From Solimonas aquatica (GTDB lineage Bacteria > Pseudomonadota > Gammaproteobacteria > Nevskiales > Nevskiaceae): DNA of 64,000 nucleotides. The notes beneath the pieces were generated by a model, which searched no databases, was not told the DNA's origin, and was given only the letters and a program-made list of their open reading frames with translations. The stretch covers positions 124,001 to 188,000 of the forward strand of contig NZ_FOFS01000007.1 in assembly GCF_900111015.1 (NCBI RefSeq), given 5' to 3'. Every line of letters begins with the position of its first letter. Position 1 is the stretch's first letter. Shown here piece after piece: positions 63,472 through 64,000 of this stretch. A program made the translations under genes and the position numbers.

Positions 63472-64000
63472 CTAGGTGCGCGGCAAGGGCGCTGTGAGTC
63501 GTGACAATACCAGTCTGGCGCGAAACACGCCGCCCTCCAGCCGCAGGTCGCGGCCCAATTCCAGCCGCGCACCGTCACCGTAAATCAGCTTGAGGCGTTG
63601 GGCAATATTGTCGACGGCGACGCGATTGCCATGCTTGTTGCCGGCGTCCGGCGGCATGGGGTTGCTCACTTCCAGAACCAGGCGGCCGAAGATCTCGCGC
63701 GCGGCGATGCGTACCGTGCCGTTCTGCGCCAGACGCGAGATGCCGTGGTGCACGGCGTTCTCGATCAAGGGCTGCAGAATCAGCTTGGGCACCGGCCATT
63801 CCAGCAGCTCCTCGGGAATGTCCCACTCCACGGCGAGCTTGTCGCCCAGGCGCAGCTTCTCGATGCGCAGATAGGCGCTGCACAGGGAAATCTCTTCCAT
63901 CAGCTGCGCCATCTGCTGGCCTTTCTCCAGGCTGGCGCGGAACAGGTCGGAGAGGTCTTCCACCATCATCTCGGCATCGTGCGGACGGATCTGGATCAGC
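63472..64000 (-). CDS. algZ: Sensor histidine kinase AlgZ/FimS-type, C-terminal part (gene runs off the window)
   Basis: Only about 176 C-terminal residues are in the window; the frame is open to the right edge. The segment holds the end of the HisK_5YM-type kinase domain: IRPHDAEMMVEDLSDLFRAS, PKLILQPLIENAVHHGIS (N box) and DNIAQRLKLIYG. This unorthodox kinase family pairs with LytTR regulators such as the AlgR next to it. The membrane part lies outside. Confidence 0.93.
   Translation of the reverse strand, partial: LIQIRPHDAEMMVEDLSDLFRASLEKGQQMAQLMEEISLCSAYLRIEKLRLGDKLAVEWDIPEELLEWPVPKLILQPLIENAVHHGISRLAQNGTVRIAAREIFGRLVLEVSNPMPPDAGNKHGNRVAVDNIAQRLKLIYGDGARLELGRDLRLEGGVFRARLVLSRLTAPLPRT

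Overview
This is a GC-rich gammaproteobacterial chromosome segment. The placement rests on conserved gene neighbourhoods: exoIII/crc-type gene divergent from pyrE, pilB-pilC-pilD-coaE-zapD-yacG, rho-trxA divergent from rhlB, algZ-algR-hemC-hemD-hemX-hemY, and cysQ beside a yrfG-type nucleotidase. The very high GC (78% in one core row I counted) and the gene content resemble Nevskiales/Xanthomonadales-type organisms. The exact taxon cannot be fixed from this window.

Layout: 1-4.4 kb housekeeping (exoIII fragment, pyrE, argB, dut, coaBC, radC). 4.4-9.3 kb a nitrate-uptake operon (nrtABD type), an outer-membrane porin and a NasT-like ANTAR regulator, with a hairpin-rich leader between regulator and porin. 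9.7-24.3 kb core genes (argJ, mutT-thiE fusion, yacG, zapD, coaE, pilDCB, rho, trxA, rhlB, pbpG, HAD nucleotidase, cysQ, VanY-like peptidase). 24.4-32.4 kb a complete pqqABCDE operon, divergent from a histidine kinase/LuxR response regulator/M16 peptidase operon. A perfect 36-bp palindrome lies between the two. 32.5-34.6 kb methionine salvage genes mtnB-mtnD-mtnC, with two 136-bp tandem units that repeat the start of mtnC. 34.8-41.5 kb mgtE, a small membrane protein, a phosphoesterase, an ABC exporter, an SDR dehydrogenase and a DUF3617 protein.

The standout is 41.6-50.0 kb. This minus-strand operon has the order of soluble methane monooxygenase: mmoX-(GFA protein)-mmoY-mmoB-mmoZ-(zinc ribbon)-mmoD-mmoC-(103-aa protein)-GroEL-like mmoG. 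It is a group III soluble di-iron monooxygenase in an otherwise ordinary chromosome. The alpha subunit keeps the cysteine, glycine, leucine and threonine that line the sMMO pocket. The operon has lower GC than its surroundings in the stretch counted, is edged by one miniature inverted-repeat element and interrupted by a second, carries strong intercistronic hairpins, and has no linked regulator. PQQ synthesis elsewhere in the window could supply a quinoprotein alcohol dehydrogenase acting after the hydroxylation, but no such dehydrogenase is visible here.

50.5-64 kb returns to core genes: prolyl iminopeptidase, mltD-like transglycosylase, DUF456, mscL, an epimerase-like protein, a DUF1501/DUF1800 exported pair, the hemCDXY operon, algR and a truncated algZ at the right edge. 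REP-like inverted repeats occur in many intergenic gaps. No tRNA, rRNA, CRISPR array or intact transposase was seen.
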